This document shows, piece after piece, positions 5,543-11,973 of a stretch of 24,766 nucleotides of DNA. Source of the stretch: a virus. The notes beneath the pieces are model-generated. The model was given only the letters and a program-made list of their open reading frames with translations. It was not told the origin of the DNA and ran no database searches. The translations under genes and the position numbers were made by a program. Every line of letters begins with the position of its first letter. Position 1 is the first letter of the stretch. The DNA lies in IMG/VR virus record IMGVR_UViG_3300033144_000541, positions 1 to 24,766 of that record. One strand, given 5' to 3'.

Positions 5543-5922
5543 TTGAATACAAGACAAAACAAGAGAATGAATTGTTTGTTAAGCAAGGCTATAAAGGTCT
5601 TAATGATGTTACTGTTGATGAATGGAATACTAGTTCTAAGCTCTTAGATACTCTTGATTGTATTGAGCCTGACTTCAATGCTGTTGATTACTGTGAAGGC
5701 AAGCAAGTCTCATCTGACGGGGGTTCAACCTCTTACTACGAGATACCAGAAGGTTCTAAAGAGCTGTATGATTTGATCAACCACAGGAACATGAACTTCT
5801 CTATAGGTAGCATCTTTAAAGCTTGCTATAGAATTGGGCTAAAGAAAGGAAATGATGAATTGTATGACTTGAATAAGATATTGTTTTCTGTTAAACAAGA
5901 GATAAAGAGGATAAAAAAATGA
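5539..5922 (+). CDS. DUF3310-like protein (related to T7 gp1.7 domain)
   Basis: A 127-residue protein. The C-terminal half (about residues 66-125) follows the DUF3310 pattern: a Tyr-rich start (STSYYEIPEGSKEL), a helix with LINHRNMNFSIGSIFKACYR where the family has LNFxLGNAIKYxxR, then IGLKKGNDELYDLNKILFSV matching the G-K-x-D-L-x-K-A helix. In T7 the DUF3310 protein gp1.7 is a nucleotide kinase that phosphorylates dTMP and dGMP, so a role in nucleotide supply is plausible. The key Asn-Ala-Ile-Lys block is diverged here (GSIFKAC), so the activity is uncertain. The N-terminal half (about 1-60) is unassigned. Start and stop overlap the neighbouring genes by ATGA. Confidence 0.55.
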   Translation: MIEYKTKQENELFVKQGYKGLNDVTVDEWNTSSKLLDTLDCIEPDFNAVDYCEGKQVSSDGGSTSYYEIPEGSKELYDLINHRNMNFSIGSIFKACYRIGLKKGNDELYDLNKILFSVKQEIKRIKK

Positions 5923-6083
5923 GAGGAAGTAAAGCAAAGAAGCTAAGACGAGAAGCTAAAGAAATAAACATGTCACCTGTCACAACATATGAGAAGTTTC
6001 AGGAGACTCACAGAGGTTTGAGCGTAGCAAAAGGATGTACAAGATATGTTTATAAAAGATTAAAAGAGAGGATTGAGAAATGA
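5919..6083 (+). CDS. Small basic hypothetical protein (54 aa)
   Basis: A short gene supported by ATGA overlaps at both ends: its ATG at 5919 overlaps the preceding TGA, and its TGA at 6081-6083 overlaps the next ATG at 6080. It encodes 54 residues starting MRGSKAKKLRREAKEIN and ending YKRLKERIEK, strongly basic, helical at both ends, with no membrane segment. Small Lys/Arg-rich proteins of this kind are common in the replication arms of T7-like phages and may bind nucleic acid. No function is assigned. Confidence 0.6.
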   Translation: MRGSKAKKLRREAKEINMSPVTTYEKFQETHRGLSVAKGCTRYVYKRLKERIEK

Positions 6084-6295
6084 AATATTTACCATTAACC
6101 CTAGCAGTTTTACTAGGTATGGCTATAACCCTCAGTGTACTGTTTGTCAGTAGAGGGCTTGGGTTTATAGAAGGACAAGAAAGTATACAAGAGTTCTGTG
6201 ATGCAGAGGCCATCTTTAGATTTAAAGAAGAAGGGAGGAGATACTACTGTGTAGGGGAGGGGGTTGTTAGACCTCCTGCACCGAGGACTATATAA
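6080..6295 (+). CDS. Small membrane-anchored or exported protein
   Basis: A 71-residue protein. Residues about 3-24 (YLPLTLAVLLGMAITLSVLF) form a membrane anchor or uncleaved signal; no clear lipobox or signal peptidase site is seen. The rest is polar, with two cysteines (FCDAEA and RYYC, about residues 40 and 57) that could form a disulfide in the periplasm, and a Pro-rich end (RPPAPRTI). It is the last gene of the rightward arm. Its stop lies 3 bp from the stop of the opposing operon. A spanin-like or superinfection-exclusion role would fit the topology but nothing in the sequence proves it. Confidence 0.6.
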   Translation: MKYLPLTLAVLLGMAITLSVLFVSRGLGFIEGQESIQEFCDAEAIFRFKEEGRRYYCVGEGVVRPPAPRTI

Positions 6296-6298
6296 TGA

Positions 6299-6619
6299 TT
6301 AAGATTTCTTCTTAGGTTGTTTCTTAGTCTTACCTTTTCCTTGAGCACCACCTTTAGCACGATTAGCCTTACGACTCTCTACCTTAGTATTAGAGTCCTT
6401 CCTAGCCCCTCCTTTACTGAGGGGTTTTTTATGCCCAACATCCTTGCCATCCCCTTTCTTAGCAGTCCCCTTCTTAATAGCCGAAGCTCGCGCACGATTT
6501 CTCTCAGCTCTCTTCTTCTTTTCTTTAGGAGTTTTATCCTTCTTGAATTGAGCTGGTCTTTCCTTAGCCACCTTCGATTCACTCTTAGGCTTTCTTTGAG
6601 TTCTATTTCCTTTAGCCAT
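6299..6619 (-). CDS. Highly basic protein with HNH-like H-PLSKGG-N motif
   Basis: A 106-residue protein, about 39% Lys+Arg and without cysteine. The N-terminal half is lysine-rich and probably disordered or helical. Residues about 60-90 contain GHKKPLSKGGARKDSNTKV followed by ESRKANRA. The spacing His-x(3)-Leu-Ser-x-Gly-Gly-x(5)-Asn-x-x-Val-x(6)-Asn-Arg resembles the His/Asn core of HNH nucleases without zinc cysteines. This is a small family I recall in marine phages; a nuclease or DNA-binding role is inferred. It is the final gene of the leftward late operon and overlaps the preceding basic gene by TAATG. The rightward arm's terminator lies in antisense within it, at 6406-6430. Confidence 0.62.
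   Translation of the reverse strand: MAKGNRTQRKPKSESKVAKERPAQFKKDKTPKEKKKRAERNRARASAIKKGTAKKGDGKDVGHKKPLSKGGARKDSNTKVESRKANRAKGGAQGKGKTKKQPKKKS
6406..6430 (+). terminator. Rho-independent terminator of the rightward arm, inside an opposing gene
   Basis: CCCCTC (6406-6411) pairs perfectly with GAGGGG (6419-6424) around a 7-nt loop and is followed at once by six T (6425-6430), a classical intrinsic terminator for + strand transcription. It sits about 110 bp past the last rightward stop codon, within the antisense of the basic-protein gene 6299-6619. Read leftward the hairpin is preceded by A and followed by CTAGG, so it should not stop the late operon transcript. Confidence 0.85.
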
Positions 6620-6804
6620 TACTTCTTTCCTTTTTTCTTAGGTTTGTTACTAAACTTACCAGCAAGAGCAGCTTCAAGTTGCTTCTTACGTTTCTTCTTA
6701 GCATTGATAGCATTCTGAGCCATACCTTTACCTAAAGTACCTTTCTTAATACTCTTCTTCTTAGCCTTAGGTTTCTTTCCTCTACCATGTTTTAAATCAG
6801 CCAT
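6619..6804 (-). CDS. Very basic small protein
   Basis: A 61-residue protein with 24 Lys/Arg (39%) and almost no acidic residues. Lysine clusters at the start (GRGKKPKAKKKSIKKG), middle (AKKKRKKQ) and end (KPKKKGKK) surround a short alanine-rich helix. There is no catalytic motif. The composition fits electrostatic binding of DNA or RNA, for example packaging, genome condensation or host-nucleoid interaction. It is followed by a second basic gene through a TAATG overlap, so the two are a pair. Function is inferred from composition only. Confidence 0.6.
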   Translation of the reverse strand: MADLKHGRGKKPKAKKKSIKKGTLGKGMAQNAINAKKKRKKQLEAALAGKFSNKPKKKGKK

Positions 6805-6817
6805 AATGTTCTTCCCT

Positions 6818-7249
6818 TTAGTCTATAGGTACTCTATAGTATCCTATTGTTAGTTGTATATTATTATCATCTGTCTTAGCATTAACCCAAAAACCCTCAG
6901 TAACTAGAAAGTTTAGGCCAATAAGATCTCTACTAGTATTCTTTAACATCTCTATATCCAGTACACCCCCATCATTCAAAACTGTAGTACTATCTATAGC
7001 ACTAGCACAGTATACTTGCACAGAAGCTCCACCAGTACCGACAGATTTATCTGCTGTTAATACAATATCTGTTATAACTATCTGATGACTCGCTTCTGGC
7101 TCTATGTAGTTATAAGCTGTATCTACAATAACTAATGTATCTGTCACAGGTACACTATAAGCTATAGGAGCTGTTACAAGCTGTCCAAACTGAGTTACCC
7201 TAGCAGCTAGACCATTATGAGGGTCTATTATGTGAGATGGGACAGGCAT
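6818..7249 (-). CDS. Virion surface/fibre-associated protein
   Basis: A 143-residue, beta-rich protein without catalytic motifs. The N-terminus (HIIDPHNGLAARVTQFGQLV) resembles the beginnings of the two upstream proteins (IQDAATGKTARVNLDNTL and IQDGTGTGARAEVDSKNRL), suggesting a shared anchoring strand. The rest alternates hydrophobic and Thr/Asp residues as in a beta-sandwich (SHQIVITDIVLTAD, NIQLTIGYYRVP). It follows the 194-aa paralog with a TAATG overlap in the fibre block. It is probably a minor capsid-decoration or tail-fibre component. Which surface it sits on cannot be told from the sequence. Confidence 0.5.
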   Translation of the reverse strand: MPVPSHIIDPHNGLAARVTQFGQLVTAPIAYSVPVTDTLVIVDTAYNYIEPEASHQIVITDIVLTADKSVGTGGASVQVYCASAIDSTTVLNDGGVLDIEMLKNTSRDLIGLNFLVTEGFWVNAKTDDNNIQLTIGYYRVPID

Positions 7250-7833
7250 TATAGCACTGGTTCAATGTGACATACTAGTGCTGCCATACACTTCATACTA
7301 GTATTACTGTCGTTAGGTTCTACACTTACCGCTATAGACTTGCCTTTAGGGACAGTAACATCTATATTAAATGCTACTCTACTAGCAGGATTTACTAAGC
7401 TTTCAATGAGTGGGTCACCATCTGTAATAGTATCACCCTCAGCCCCTTTGTAGATATTACCAGTAAGAGCGGAGGTAGCTCCTACGTTCCTGTTCTGTAC
7501 GATATCAACATCAGTAGCTCCAGAGATAAGAGTGCCAGTTGTTGGGTTAGAATATATACGTACATGTGTAGTATCTGTAGCCGCACCACCTGCACTTGGA
7601 CCTAGTATAACTACAATAGAGTCTATGTGGACATTAATGTCTTCGTTATTCTTGAAGTAAAGAAGTCCACTCTCTCCTGCTGTTGTCAAAGTGATCAAGC
7701 CGGAGTTGATGTTGTAGCTTTGCCCTAAGTCGGTAGCGTGTTCTGCCTCTGATATAGTAATACTGTGAGCTGCTAGAGTATTATCTAGATTAACCCTTGC
7801 CGTCTTACCTGTTGCTGCATCTTGTATAATCAT
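7249..7833 (-). CDS. Beta-rich virion protein, tandem paralog B
   Basis: A 194-residue protein homologous along its length to the 195-residue product at 7842-8429. Shared blocks are the N-terminal IQD..TG..AR segment, YNIN(S/T)xxIxLT, SNPTTGTLIS versus ANPTTGTLIS, and NIYKGAEGDTIT versus LAYKGAEGSTIT, followed by a conserved beta-rich end (NDSNTSMKCMAALVCH versus QVSNTSMNIQVGANLH). The pair is a tandem duplication. The fold is probably a beta-sandwich, and position in the fibre block points to a receptor-binding or decoration function. There are only two cysteines (MKCMA, LVCH), near the end. Confidence 0.55.
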   Translation of the reverse strand: MIIQDAATGKTARVNLDNTLAAHSITISEAEHATDLGQSYNINSGLITLTTAGESGLLYFKNNEDINVHIDSIVVILGPSAGGAATDTTHVRIYSNPTTGTLISGATDVDIVQNRNVGATSALTGNIYKGAEGDTITDGDPLIESLVNPASRVAFNIDVTVPKGKSIAVSVEPNDSNTSMKCMAALVCHIEPVL

Positions 7834-7841
7834 AGTAATTC

Positions 7842-8429
7842 CTAGTCAGTAAATCTGTGTAGGTTAGCACCCACTTGAATGTTCATGGATGTGTTACTTA
7901 CTTGAGGAGTTATACGTACAGCAAAAGCACTCCCTGATTCAAGTATAATGCTGTCAAAACTAATCAACACTCTAGTACCTGCTGCTGGAATAATAGTACT
8001 TACTCTTACTACTCCATTTGTAATAGTAGATCCTTCTGCCCCTTTATAAGCTAAGCTTGTTAGAGAGTGAGTAGACCCAAAGTTTAAGTTGTGAGGAGTT
8101 GTTTCTGTAGCGTTAGAGATAAGAGTACCAGTCGTAGGGTTAGCTATAACTTCTGCTAAGAAATCTCCTGCACCTCCAGTACTTGGCCCTGCATTATAGA
8201 ACACTCTTGTTAGAACCCAAGGGACTGTATCTGTGTTCTTCATGTAGAGAAGAGAAGAAGCACTAGCTGATGTCAGTTCAATAGTCTCTGTATTTATATT
8301 GTAAAGGTCTCCGTTCAGAGCAGCTTCCGTAGCTCCTGTCTGACTAGTAGCAAAGGTATGTAACCTATTCTTACTATCTACTTCAGCCCTAGCGCCTGTA
8401 CCTGTGCCGTCTTGTATGTAATCACTCAT
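7842..8429 (-). CDS. Beta-rich virion protein, tandem paralog A
   Basis: A 195-residue partner of the 194-residue protein downstream. The N-terminus MSDYIQDGTGTGARAEVDSK is a recurring opening of virion surface proteins in tailed phages and probably anchors the protein to the particle. The body has strands such as NTDTVPWVLTRVFYNAG and RVLISFDSIILESGSAFAVR, and no cysteine. It overlaps the 76-aa gene by 4 bp (ATGA) and lies 8 bp before its paralog. Role in fibre or decoration is inferred from family style and position. Confidence 0.55.
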   Translation of the reverse strand: MSDYIQDGTGTGARAEVDSKNRLHTFATSQTGATEAALNGDLYNINTETIELTSASASSLLYMKNTDTVPWVLTRVFYNAGPSTGGAGDFLAEVIANPTTGTLISNATETTPHNLNFGSTHSLTSLAYKGAEGSTITNGVVRVSTIIPAAGTRVLISFDSIILESGSAFAVRITPQVSNTSMNIQVGANLHRFTD

Positions 8430-8656
8430 ATTATATCCTTCTTATCCAATTTAGTATCGTAAGCTTCTTCTGTTCGAGCATTAAGCAACTTAAGTTCTTC
8501 TTCTGTATGACCTGCCACAGATTCTATCCCTCTCAGTATATCTTGTGTAGAAACACCTTGAAGTAAGAGACTAGTAACAAGCTCCTCTATTGTTTGAGTT
8601 AAATCTTCTATAGCCATCTCTGTTGTTATCCCACCTAGTGTTAAGCACAGTGCCAT
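8426..8656 (-). CDS. Small helical protein of the fibre block
   Basis: A 76-residue, acidic and predominantly helical protein (IEDLTQTIEELVTSLLLQ, AGHTEEELKLLNARTEEAYD), possibly a short coiled coil. I chose the start at 8656, which overlaps the stop of the LamG-repeat gene (TAATG) and has GAGGG about 8 nt upstream; the alternative Met at residue 14 has no better site. The position just after the fibre gene would suit a small fibre chaperone or assembly factor, but that is a guess. Confidence 0.5.
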   Translation of the reverse strand: MALCLTLGGITTEMAIEDLTQTIEELVTSLLLQGVSTQDILRGIESVAGHTEEELKLLNARTEEAYDTKLDKKDII

Positions 8657-10059
8657 TAACCTACCCTCGAACTATAATATTGACCTTCATGTCCTAGCAC
8701 TAACGATCCTACGCCATTAATAAAATTAGGAACTGTTGTAGCTTCTCCACTCATTGTAGCTGCTTGACTCGAAAGAGTACCAGAAGATTCTAAACCACCT
8801 GAACTAGCTAAGCCATTCATTATCGCTGACTGAGATACTAAAGAACCAGAGCTTGTAACTACCCCTGCCACATTAGCTGTCCCAGACATAGTACTTGACT
8901 GAGCTTGTAGAACTCCAGAGCTTGTCTTACCAATCTCAGCAGTTCCTGCCATAGTAGCTACTTGAGACTGCATTGTACCAGTGGCATTAACACCGCCAAA
9001 GGTCGCTGCTGTTCCTAGCATTGTCGCTGAAGCGCTCTGTAAGGCTCCTGACGAGGTTTTAACTACAACCCCTACGCCTGACATGGTAGCTGACTGTGCG
9101 TTCAGTGAGCCGCTTGTAGTAAGCTCTCTCGTAGCACTTCCAGACATGGTAGCATCTTGAGAAGCTAGAGTTCCACTGGAAGTAAAGACAGCACCAGTAG
9201 CAGCTGTACCAGACATTAATGCAGATTGAGCAACGAGACTACCAGAGGAGGTAAGTTCTCGCTCTACTGTGCCACTCATTGTAGCACTCTGCGATGCTAG
9301 GGAACCAGAAGAGGTTGTTTCTATTAATGCTGTACCAGCCATAGTAGCTGATTGAGAAGTAAGAACACCGCTAGATGTTATAGCCCCCTCTACTGCTACA
9401 AACTGAGGCATCTCAACTTGATTACCCCAACTTATAGGAGGTGGTTCTTCATCTGACAGAGTACCGTTCTCTGTCCAATCTACCCCTACGTATGCTTCAG
9501 ATCTCTTCCCTGCTATATGAGGGCTAAATTGCACTAGATTAGCAAGGCGAACCGGCCTAGTGCTATTCATTTCTGAAAGTATTTCTTCATCAGTTAACGC
9601 AACTGACCATTCTTTGTTCGCAGATACCCTCCCGTTTAAAGGCACTGTTGTAACTGCAACCTGTCTACCTATAAATTGTATAGTTGGTGAAGGTCTAGTC
9701 CCTGCATTTATAGTATTACTAGTTTCACTAATACCATTAAGTAACACTTCTACACTAGTTGCACTATTTCTTCTTAGTGTGTAATGTTGCCAAGTCCCTG
9801 CTGTTACAGAAGTCCCTGATGTATTGCTAGGGCCTCCGCCGCCTGTTCTAGATGTTAATCTTACTGATGTACCATCTGTATCATGTCCAACTAAATCGAA
9901 ACTGTTTAAACTACCATCGCTCGTTGACAAGATTGTGGTCTGAGTATTAGTATCCGTAGAGATATAAGCCCAACACATCATCGTGTAGGCTGAAGTATAA
10001 TCTATGAGGTTAGTAGTTCTACTTAAAGATTCCGAACTACCATTGAACCTGACAGCCAT
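8656..10059 (-). CDS. Fibre/adhesin: LamG-like lectin domain plus ten tandem repeats
   Basis: A 467-residue virion adhesin. Residues about 1-175 look like a LamG/concanavalin-A-like jelly roll: MAVRFNGSSESLSRT, YTMMCWAYISTDT, GTWQHYTLRRNSATSVEVLLNGI, and the closing RVSANKEWSVALTDEEI that in such domains precedes LSEM. Residues about 226-443 are ten repeats of about 21-23 residues with consensus TSSGSLxSQSATMSGTA (for example TTSSGSLASQSATMSGT). A 24-residue tail ends HEGQYYSSRVG. The repeats probably form a beta-rich rod, and the lectin fold would bind cell-surface glycans. Repeat number could vary among relatives. No cleavage or enzyme motif is seen. It lies in the T7 gene 17 (tail fibre) neighbourhood of the operon. 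Confidence 0.65.
   Translation of the reverse strand: MAVRFNGSSESLSRTTNLIDYTSAYTMMCWAYISTDTNTQTTILSTSDGSLNSFDLVGHDTDGTSVRLTSRTGGGGPSNTSGTSVTAGTWQHYTLRRNSATSVEVLLNGISETSNTINAGTRPSPTIQFIGRQVAVTTVPLNGRVSANKEWSVALTDEEILSEMNSTRPVRLANLVQFSPHIAGKRSEAYVGVDWTENGTLSDEEPPPISWGNQVEMPQFVAVEGAITSSGVLTSQSATMAGTALIETTSSGSLASQSATMSGTVERELTSSGSLVAQSALMSGTAATGAVFTSSGTLASQDATMSGSATRELTTSGSLNAQSATMSGVGVVVKTSSGALQSASATMLGTAATFGGVNATGTMQSQVATMAGTAEIGKTSSGVLQAQSSTMSGTANVAGVVTSSGSLVSQSAIMNGLASSGGLESSGTLSSQAATMSGEATTVPNFINGVGSLVLGHEGQYYSSRVG
8731..9384 (-). repeat. Ten tandem ~65-bp coding repeats (about 21-23 aa each)
   Basis: Ten diverged copies encode the motif (T/S)SSGxLxSQSATMSGTA. The Ser-Gly and Ala-Thr-Met-Ser-Gly positions are best kept, and the two to four residues between copies vary (ERE, AATGAV, VGVVV, AEIG, NVAGV). 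Copies 6, 7 and 9 are the most degenerate (SASATMLG, SQVATMAG, SQSAIMNG). Codon differences among copies show an old array rather than a recent slippage product. Confidence 0.8.
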
Positions 10060-10542
10060 TTATGAACCGTCCTGTATCTCAATCCAAAGTAATTCTAAGT
10101 CTCCACTTGCTGTATCACTTGCAGCGTCACGATTAAACCTAATCCTTATCATATCCCCTGCTGCACTTGAATCATTATTAGTTAAGGTAATAGAAACTAC
10201 GTCTATATAACCTGCTGTAGCTGGTACAGTTGTATTATCTACACTGTTAACTGTATCGAAAGAACTAGTAGAATCAGTATCTAAAGCATCACCATTAGAG
10301 ATAGCCTCAACTTGTACATCTAAATCTACATCTCCACTAGTGGCACTAGCCATCCTGTAACAAACCTCTGCCGTAATAGTACCTGTCCATCCTGTAGGTA
10401 CAGGGAAGGTCCAATCACAAGATTCATTAGTAGAAGCATCAAAGGCTAAGTATTGTCTCTCTTGTCCATCTACCCCAAATTCAGGGTAGGCAGAGCCGAC
10501 AGGTTGTGCTGATTGAGGCATTAAAAAAGCTCTGCTTGACAT
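10060..10542 (-). CDS. Beta-sandwich virion structural protein
   Basis: A 160-residue acidic, beta-rich protein. The middle shows strands typical of a family found in tail-fibre regions of marine phages: DWTFPVPTGWTGTITAEVCY, ASATSGDVDLDVQVEAI, GYIDVVSITLTNNDSSAAGD and MIRIRFNRDAASD. I recall this style of domain but not a named family. There is no enzymatic motif. It is followed directly by the LamG-repeat gene, so it may form part of the same fibre or its attachment. Confidence 0.5.
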   Translation of the reverse strand: MSSRAFLMPQSAQPVGSAYPEFGVDGQERQYLAFDASTNESCDWTFPVPTGWTGTITAEVCYRMASATSGDVDLDVQVEAISNGDALDTDSTSSFDTVNSVDNTTVPATAGYIDVVSITLTNNDSSAAGDMIRIRFNRDAASDTASGDLELLWIEIQDGS

Positions 10543-10545
10543 AAC

Positions 10546-10800
10546 TTACTCCTGTAAAAATCTTTGTTTAACTACATATATTAAAGCTCTAGCTTTTTGT
10601 TTAGTAGTCATAAGCCCTCTAGTAGGTTGAGGGATTGCTTGGTTCATAGCAGACGCATTAGCATCTAAGTAGTCATCTAAAGAATCAATAAGGATCTTAA
10701 CCTCAGATTTAATACCAGCTATAGTATTCCTATCTCTACTTTCATCTCTCTGGAAAATAGAGGATAGCTCTGTTCTTTCTTGCTCTGTTAAGACAGCCAT
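10546..10800 (-). CDS. Small hypothetical protein of the fibre block
   Basis: An 84-residue, soluble, all-helical protein (ELSSIFQRDESRDRNTIAGI; KSEVKILIDSLDDYLDAN; LMTTKQKARALIYVVKQRF). Proteins of this size with a final TTKQKARALIYVVKQRF-like helix recur beside fibre genes of marine phages. No enzymatic or binding motif is visible. The start overlaps the preceding gene's stop (TAATG). Confidence 0.5.
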   Translation of the reverse strand: MAVLTEQERTELSSIFQRDESRDRNTIAGIKSEVKILIDSLDDYLDANASAMNQAIPQPTRGLMTTKQKARALIYVVKQRFLQE

Positions 10801-11162
10801 TACACTGGTGCTGTATATGTTAATGAGCTACAACTAACTGTATCTCCTGCACCTACCACTAGGCTAGACATGTTAATATCACCACCTGAAGTAAGTACAT
10901 TACCTCTAAGAACATCTGCTGCTCCTGAAGTCTGTATGGCGAATTCAGCTACAGTTCCTCCTGTTGCACTAGTGTCATCTGTTATAGCATTGAAGGTCAA
11001 GACTGCTCCTGATACCACTCCTGCTGTAGCAGATAAAGGTAAGGTAGCTACTTCTGCACCTCCACCTGTAGTTTCAAATACTAAAAGACCAGAAGCTCCT
11101 ATGTCTGTTAAGACTGCGTCTGCTATGTTGTTTCTTGTTGCTGCTACGTGAGTTACTGCCAT
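10800..11162 (-). CDS. Small virion structural protein
   Basis: A 120-residue Ala/Thr/Gly-rich beta protein beginning MAVTHVAATRNNIADAVLTD, an opening pattern (MAV-T-x-ATRN-A-DA) that I associate with small phage particle proteins. Strands such as GVVSGAVLTFNAITD and TVAEFAIQTSG alternate with polar turns. There is a single cysteine near the end. The binding site GGAG is inside the end of the 52-aa gene that overlaps it by 10 bp. Probably a decoration or tail component; the exact role is unknown. Confidence 0.5.
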   Translation of the reverse strand: MAVTHVAATRNNIADAVLTDIGASGLLVFETTGGGAEVATLPLSATAGVVSGAVLTFNAITDDTSATGGTVAEFAIQTSGAADVLRGNVLTSGGDINMSSLVVGAGDTVSCSSLTYTAPV

Positions 11163-11311
11163 AATAATTCTCCAGTTGTTCTATAAGTTATGATTGTTTG
11201 TTTTTCTTTCTCTGTGAGCATAGCCCAGTAACCTTCATGGATATTATTATAACTATCAAATTTAGGATTACCGTTCTTATCTCTTACGAGGAAGTAGTTT
11301 CCGATTGTCAT
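11153..11311 (-). CDS. Small hypothetical protein (52 aa)
   Basis: A short gene that fills the otherwise unexplained 150-bp gap between two late genes. Its ATG (11309-11311) overlaps the stop of the upstream gene (TAATG) and its 3' end overlaps the next gene by 10 bp and supplies that gene's GGAG binding site. The product starts MTIGNYFLVRDKNGNPKFDS and contains HEGYWAMLTEKEKQTII. The NYFLVRDKNGNPKFD segment looks like two short strands and a turn. No family is recognised. The double overlap argues that it is real. Confidence 0.62.
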   Translation of the reverse strand: MTIGNYFLVRDKNGNPKFDSYNNIHEGYWAMLTEKEKQTIITYRTTGELLWQ

Positions 11312-11973
11312 TACGATGACTCCTTACATATTGTGTATGTGCCTACTCCAGTGAACCCTTGCTTGATCTCAATGACCTTAGTACCAGTGTTCTCTGGTAG
11401 TGTTACTGTAATACCCGCAGACATAATGAGTACTACATTGTATTTGTTTGCTAGGAGTTTGTTCTGTGCTATAGTAGTATCTTCTGTTACCATTATAACA
11501 TTAGCTAAGTTCTGCTTAGAACCTCCTGCCCCACCACTATGATAAGTGATAGCATCTTGTATTCTTTCTAAAGCTTTTTTGAATTCTTTCTGACTAACAA
11601 AACCTTCTAACTTCTCATCTGATACATCTATAGTTATTTGTTCTACTTTAGGTCTATCTTCAATAGGTATCTCAGGTATCTTAGCGCTAATCATGGCATC
11701 TATCATACCTTCAAAATCACCTGCATCTATCTTCTGCTCTATAACCGTCTTTTCTACCTTATGTTCTATCTTTGTTTCAGGTAGTAGAGGAGTTATCTCT
11801 GTCAATATCTCATCCATCGTAGGAGCGTCCCTACCAGCCTTTCCTCGTTCAGGGATAGGAAGGGTAAGGGTACTCATCAATCGTTCAACGAGCGAGTCCT
11901 CAGAGGCCTTAGCAGAGGCTTTACGTGTACGTACAGCTACTATAGCCTTAGCTTTGAGCTTAAGGTCTATCAT
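11311..11973 (-). CDS. Fibre-type virion protein with trimer-like C-terminal beta domain
   Basis: A 220-residue protein. Residues about 1-35 are basic and helical. About 41-60 (PERGKAGRDAPTMDEILTEI) contain a short Gly-x-Lys-Ala-Gly-Arg-Asp segment of the kind that precedes coiled coils in phage fibres. About 65-140 are charged and contain probable coiled coil (FVSQKEFKKALERIQDAI). A glycine hinge (SGGAGGSK) is followed by a beta domain, about 155-220: VTEDTTIAQNKLLANKYNVV then AGITVTLPENTGTKVIEIKQ. That last pattern is common at the ends of fibres and head spikes. It comes directly after the large internal virion proteins, where T7 has tail fibre gene 17. It is much shorter than gp17, so it may be an adaptor to which the following fibre proteins attach. 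Confidence 0.55.
   Translation of the reverse strand: MIDLKLKAKAIVAVRTRKASAKASEDSLVERLMSTLTLPIPERGKAGRDAPTMDEILTEITPLLPETKIEHKVEKTVIEQKIDAGDFEGMIDAMISAKIPEIPIEDRPKVEQITIDVSDEKLEGFVSQKEFKKALERIQDAITYHSGGAGGSKQNLANVIMVTEDTTIAQNKLLANKYNVVLIMSAGITVTLPENTGTKVIEIKQGFTGVGTYTICKESS

Noticed and set aside
6226-6298. Leftward terminator for the late operon just past 6299
   Set aside because: Inverted matches such as GGAGG/CCTCC and CTTTA/TAAAG exist, but none is followed by a T run on the leftward strand.
6317-6718. 133-codon + strand ORF opposite the basic genes
   Set aside because: Its Leu/Ser/Phe-rich product is the antisense image of lysine-rich coding sequence, and it contains the rightward terminator.
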